Below, piece by piece: positions 5,834-9,163 of a DNA stretch of 9,163 nt (position 1 is its first letter; each line of letters begins with the position of its first letter). The position numbers were made by a program, and so were the translations under genes. The stretch comes from Desulfovibrionaceae bacterium UBA930 (GTDB taxonomy: Bacteria > Desulfobacterota > Desulfovibrionia > Desulfovibrionales > Desulfovibrionaceae), in the NCBI GenBank assembly GCA_002293605.1, contig DBDO01000046.1, positions 3,895-13,057 of the forward strand. The letters run 5' to 3'. A model generated the notes under the pieces. The model was not told where the DNA came from. It worked only from the letters and a program-made list of their open reading frames with translations, and did not search any database.

Positions 5834-7171
5834 ATGAAAGCAGCCACAAGCGTCCGCATTGGCGATTTCACGCTGGATACCGCGATACGGCGTCTAGGCA
5901 AGGCGAACATCCAATCGCCCATGCCTGCGGCCAGCGTCATCGAATCCGAAAGCCTGCCCCTGTTTCTGGACAGTGAACACCTGGAGGAACTGCACGGCAA
6001 AGCGCCTGTGGCGGTAAGCTTTGAAACAGCCGGGCCGCGTAGGGACATCTATTTCGACCCCTCCAAAACGAAATGCGCCGTGGTCACCTGCGGCGGACTC
6101 TGCCCCGGCATTAACGATGTGATCCGGGCCATTGTGATGGAGGCCTTTCACAAGTACCGCATCCCCACTGTGCTTGGCGTCCGTTACGGGCTGGAGGGTT
6201 TCATCCCCAAATACGCCCATGACGTGGTGGAACTGACCCCGCAAAAAGTCACGGATATCCACCAGTTCGGCGGCACCATACTCGGCTCCTCGCGCGGCCC
6301 GCAGGAACCGGCGGAAATCGTTGACGCGCTGGAGCGCATGAACATCAGCGCCCTGTTTATGATCGGCGGCGACGGCACCATGAAGGCCACCCAAGCCATT
6401 GTTGAGGAAACGGCCCGGCGCGGCCTGCGCATCGCCGTCATCGGCATTCCCAAGACCATTGACAACGACATCAACTTCATCAGCCAGAGTTTCGGTTTTG
6501 AAACCGCCGTGTTCAAGGCCACGGAAGCCATCCAGTGCGCCCATACCGAGGCGCTCGGCTACAAAAACGGCATCGGTCTGGTCAAGCTCATGGGGCGTGA
6601 GTCCGGCTTTATCGCCGCGCATTCCACCCTGGCCATGAAGGAAGTAAACTTTGTGCTGATCCCGGAAATCCCCTTTGCCCTGCACGGAGAGGGAGGCCTT
6701 TTGCCGGAGCTGGCCAAGCGTCTGATCCTTCGCAAGCACGCCGTGATTGTGGCCGCCGAAGGCGCGGGCCAGCACCTGCTTGAAGCCCGTGGAGAAACCG
6801 ACCTTTCGGGCAATGTGGTCCTCTCGGACGTGGCCGATGTGCTGCGGCGGGAGATCAAGCGCTATCTCGATCAGGAAAACATCCCCTTTTCCATGAAGTA
6901 CATAGACCCGAGCTATATCATCCGCTCCGTGCCCGCCAATGCCAACGACAAGGTCTATTGCGGCTTTCTCGGGCAGAACGCGGTGCACGCGGCCATGTCG
7001 GGCCGCACCAACATGGTGGTGGCCAAACTTCTGGACCGCTACGTGCATCTGCCGCTTGAACTGGTCACGCGCAAACGGCGTAAACTGAACGTGCGCTCGG
7101 AATACTGGCAGGCCGTGCTGGAATCCACCGGCCAGCCGGAACTGGCCACGCTCTCCTCCCTGCCTTCATGA
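5834..7171 (+). CDS. pfkA: ATP-dependent 6-phosphofructokinase, group II clade X type
   Basis: A 445-residue cytosolic enzyme that phosphorylates fructose 6-phosphate to fructose 1,6-bisphosphate, the committed step of glycolysis. It has an N-terminal extension of about 75 residues before the fold, as in plant, trypanosome and spirochaete enzymes of this clade, and is longer than the 320-residue E. coli PfkA. Visible motifs are TCGGLCPGIN (85-94), GGDGT (178-182), PKTIDND (206-212, with Asp210 the likely catalytic base), MGRESGF (253-259) and KYIDPSYIIRS (355-365), the last typical of plant-like ATP enzymes. The Gly after GGD favours ATP as donor, whereas Lys207 is the residue found in pyrophosphate enzymes, so the donor needs testing. 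The start is set by AAGGAGG six bases upstream. The stop TGA at 7169-7171 overlaps the start of the helicase gene, suggesting coupled translation. Confidence 0.95.
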   Translation: MKAATSVRIGDFTLDTAIRRLGKANIQSPMPAASVIESESLPLFLDSEHLEELHGKAPVAVSFETAGPRRDIYFDPSKTKCAVVTCGGLCPGINDVIRAIVMEAFHKYRIPTVLGVRYGLEGFIPKYAHDVVELTPQKVTDIHQFGGTILGSSRGPQEPAEIVDALERMNISALFMIGGDGTMKATQAIVEETARRGLRIAVIGIPKTIDNDINFISQSFGFETAVFKATEAIQCAHTEALGYKNGIGLVKLMGRESGFIAAHSTLAMKEVNFVLIPEIPFALHGEGGLLPELAKRLILRKHAVIVAAEGAGQHLLEARGETDLSGNVVLSDVADVLRREIKRYLDQENIPFSMKYIDPSYIIRSVPANANDKVYCGFLGQNAVHAAMSGRTNMVVAKLLDRYVHLPLELVTRKRRKLNVRSEYWQAVLESTGQPELATLSSLPS

Positions 7172-9163
7172 CCCTGACCCGAATCAGCGCCTCTGCCGGG
7201 TCGGGAAAAACCTACACCCTGACCCGGCTTTTTCTCCAACTGCTGCAGGATGCCCCCCCTGCGCCAAAGCCCAGCGGCCCCGCCTCACATGAGCGCGACG
7301 CCGCCCGTTCCCTGGCCGAAATCCTGGCTGCCACCTTTACCAACAAGGCGGCGGCGGAAATGAAAAGCCGGGTGGTGGACGGGCTGAAAGAAGAAGCCCT
7401 GCTGGCCCGCAGACGCAGTGCAGGAAGGCAAAACCTTCCCGTTTCTCAAAAGTGCGCCCCTTCCGTTCCGGAAGTCTGGGTCGAACGCATCCTGCGCCAC
7501 TACGGCAGCCTGAACATCCGCACCATAGACAGCCTGCTGGCCACTTTGGTCCGTCTCTCCGCCTTGGAACTCGACCTGCCCCCCAACTTCGAACTCTCCT
7601 TCACCCCTGAAGACTACTTCACCCCGCACTATGACGCCCTGATGGATGAGCTGGCCGGTGATTTTTTCCGGAGAGACGGAGCCCCGCATACGAGTAAAGA
7701 GACAGACACCGAGAGCATGGAGCTTTCGCGCCTGCGCGCCTGCCTGTCCGAAGCCTGCCGTTCCCTGCTTTTTCTCAGCGACTTCAAGGGCTTTACGCCA
7801 AAGGGCAGGCTGCATTTTCTGTTGTTGGAACTGGTGGAGCGTCTGCTGCGCGGTGAAGAGACGCCGCGCGTGGATGCCGGGGCCGTGCAGGCCGAGCTTG
7901 AGGCCCTGCACACGGCGCTTGTGGATGCCTGCCTCGCCCTGCACGATACGCTCGCGGACGAAGGCCTGAGCGTCTCGAAAAACTTTTTGCGCTTCCTGAG
8001 CGTCTGCGCGCAAAGCGCGCCCTGGAGGCCCCTGCCGGAGAGCGTGTACAGAGAAAAATCCTGCCTGGACGAATGCCTGAACAAGGCCTCGCGCGGCGCG
8101 GCCTCCTCTTTTGCCGAAGCGGCCTTTACGGACGCCCTGACCGCCATTGCCGAATACGCCGCTGCCCTGCCCCTGTTCCGCCACGCCTTGCAGCTTGCGC
8201 CCCTTATTGATCTGGCCTTTGCGATCCACAGCCGCATGGAAGAGGGGCAGGATACGCTCCTGCCCGCGCCCCGTCTGCCCGGACTGGCTGGCTACCTGCT
8301 TTCGGGTGAAACAGGGGTTTCCGATGCCCTGTGCCGCCTGGGTACAGGGCTCTCACGCCTGCTCCTGGACGAATTTCAGGACACCAGCCGGGAACAGTGG
8401 CGGGCCATTCTTCCCCTGGCGGCGGAAAGTCTCTCCACCGGAGGGGCGCTTACCCTGGTCGGGGATGTGAAGCAGGCCATTTACGGCTGGCGGGGCGGCG
8501 ATGCCCGGCTCTTCAACGAGGCAGCGCATGAGGCGGAACTTGCCGCCATCTCTCCCGGCCTTGAGGAAGGGGAATTGGAATACAACTGGCGCAGCCACCC
8601 TGCCGTGGTCATGCACAATAACGCCTTTTTTTCCCTGCTCGGGCGCGAGGATGTCGCCTTTGCCGCGCTCTCGGCCATGCTGCCGCCGCATACGCCTGAG
8701 CGCTACCGCAACGCCGCAGCCCAGGAGGCGGTCCAAAGCTATGCCGGGGCTCGGCAGAAAATTCCCCCGCAAAAAGACTGGAAGCGCGATCCAAAGGGCC
8801 TGCTGGCAGGGGTGCGCCTCTACCTGACCCAGGCCCCTACCGTGGCTCGTGTGCAAGACCTGGTGCGCGAGCGCCTGCGCCGCCTGCTGCTGGAAGAACT
8901 GCTCCTGCACTGGCGCTATGGCGATATCGCCATCTTAACGCGCTCCGGCGAAGAAGCGGCCCTGGCCGCCGCATGGCTCAGTTCCTGGGATATCCCCGTG
9001 GTTACGGAAAACAGCTTTCTGCTCGCCTCGCACCCCCTGGTGGAATGCCTGATGGCCTTTCTCGCCTTTCTCGACTACCCGCTGGACGATCTGGCCTTCT
9101 GGGAATTCGCGGGCGGGGAGGAGTGCCTTGGCACGCTGCGCCCGCCAGACGCGCGGGAATGGC
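7168..9163 (+). CDS. UvrD-family helicase, RecB/AddA-like, partial (3' end cut by window)
   Basis: The frame opens with ATG at 7168 and has no stop for 665 codons to the right edge. Superfamily 1 helicase motifs are in order: Walker A ASAGSGKT at residues 8-15, TFTNKAAAEM at 56-65, DEFQDTS at 401-407, GDVKQAIYGWRGGD at 432-445, YNWRSHP at 472-478 and DIAILTR at 586-592. The distance of nearly 390 residues between Walker A and DEFQDTS is long, as in RecB and AddA and unlike UvrD or Rep, which implies large inserted domains. Such proteins are ATP-driven 3'-5' DNA translocases that, with a partner, process double-strand breaks for recombination. Whether this one carries a C-terminal nuclease domain cannot be seen. 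It starts inside the stop of the phosphofructokinase gene (ATGA, 7168-7171) and has no strong ribosome site of its own, so it probably depends on translation of that gene. AddA is the likeliest name, but a related stand-alone helicase is possible. Confidence 0.93.
   Translation, partial: MTLTRISASAGSGKTYTLTRLFLQLLQDAPPAPKPSGPASHERDAARSLAEILAATFTNKAAAEMKSRVVDGLKEEALLARRRSAGRQNLPVSQKCAPSVPEVWVERILRHYGSLNIRTIDSLLATLVRLSALELDLPPNFELSFTPEDYFTPHYDALMDELAGDFFRRDGAPHTSKETDTESMELSRLRACLSEACRSLLFLSDFKGFTPKGRLHFLLLELVERLLRGEETPRVDAGAVQAELEALHTALVDACLALHDTLADEGLSVSKNFLRFLSVCAQSAPWRPLPESVYREKSCLDECLNKASRGAASSFAEAAFTDALTAIAEYAAALPLFRHALQLAPLIDLAFAIHSRMEEGQDTLLPAPRLPGLAGYLLSGETGVSDALCRLGTGLSRLLLDEFQDTSREQWRAILPLAAESLSTGGALTLVGDVKQAIYGWRGGDARLFNEAAHEAELAAISPGLEEGELEYNWRSHPAVVMHNNAFFSLLGREDVAFAALSAMLPPHTPERYRNAAAQEAVQSYAGARQKIPPQKDWKRDPKGLLAGVRLYLTQAPTVARVQDLVRERLRRLLLEELLLHWRYGDIAILTRSGEEAALAAAWLSSWDIPVVTENSFLLASHPLVECLMAFLAFLDYPLDDLAFWEFAGGEECLGTLRPPDAREW

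Noticed and set aside
5894..7048. Long minus-strand open frame (384 codons) inside the phosphofructokinase gene
   Set aside because: The opposite strand carries all phosphofructokinase motifs. The antisense product is His- and Gly-rich with no recognisable domain.
7285..8229. Minus-strand open frame (314 codons) inside the helicase gene
   Set aside because: The plus strand reads continuously through helicase motifs over the same span. The antisense product is Gln-, Gly- and Arg-rich with no motif.
1..9163. CRISPR array, transposon, prophage or defence island
   Set aside because: No regularly spaced repeats, transposase, integrase or terminal repeats were found. The RecB-like helicase is better read as a housekeeping repair gene linked to pfkA.

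Overview
The window reads as ordinary chromosomal DNA from a GC-rich Gram-negative bacterium. My best guess is a sulfate-reducing member of the Desulfovibrionaceae. That guess rests on base composition, on the presence of a PpiD-type periplasmic chaperone (so there is an outer membrane), on a sigma-54 activator, and on a plant-like clade-X phosphofructokinase. No phylogenetic marker is present to prove it. I see no rRNA, tRNA, CRISPR array, transposase or phage gene.

Layout: (1) 6-782 (+) is a five-helix membrane protein with a possible PH-like cytosolic tail. It probably overlaps the stop of a gene lying off the left edge. (2) 783-939 is a convergent intergenic gap with two copies of a hairpin-forming repeat and a GC-rich hairpin just past the ppiD stop. 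(3) 2853-940 (-) is a PpiD-like membrane-anchored peptidyl-prolyl isomerase. (4) 4470-2962 (-) is a sigma-54-dependent AAA+ activator with a Fis-type DNA-binding domain and a receiver domain that has lost its phosphorylation pocket. It lies upstream of ppiD on the same strand with a 108-bp gap full of inverted repeats. (5) 4471-4755 is a 285-bp divergent promoter region. (6) 4756-5784 (+) is an unrecognised polytopic membrane protein. (7) 5834-7171 (+) is an ATP-type 6-phosphofructokinase. (8) 7168-9163 (+) is the N-terminal two thirds or less of a RecB/AddA-like UvrD-family helicase, cut by the right edge.

Genes 6-8 look like one transcription unit: a 49-bp gap with a perfect Shine-Dalgarno before the kinase, then a 4-base ATGA overlap between kinase and helicase. 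The regulator and ppiD may form a second unit on the other strand. Functionally the window mixes glycolysis, envelope protein folding, transcription control and DNA repair. Nothing in it forms a clear, undescribed multi-gene system. The points most worth a second look are the unphosphorylatable receiver, an 8-G tract in the linker before its DNA-binding domain, the mixed ATP/PPi signature of the phosphofructokinase, the paired hairpin repeats, and the conserved-looking palindromes between genes.
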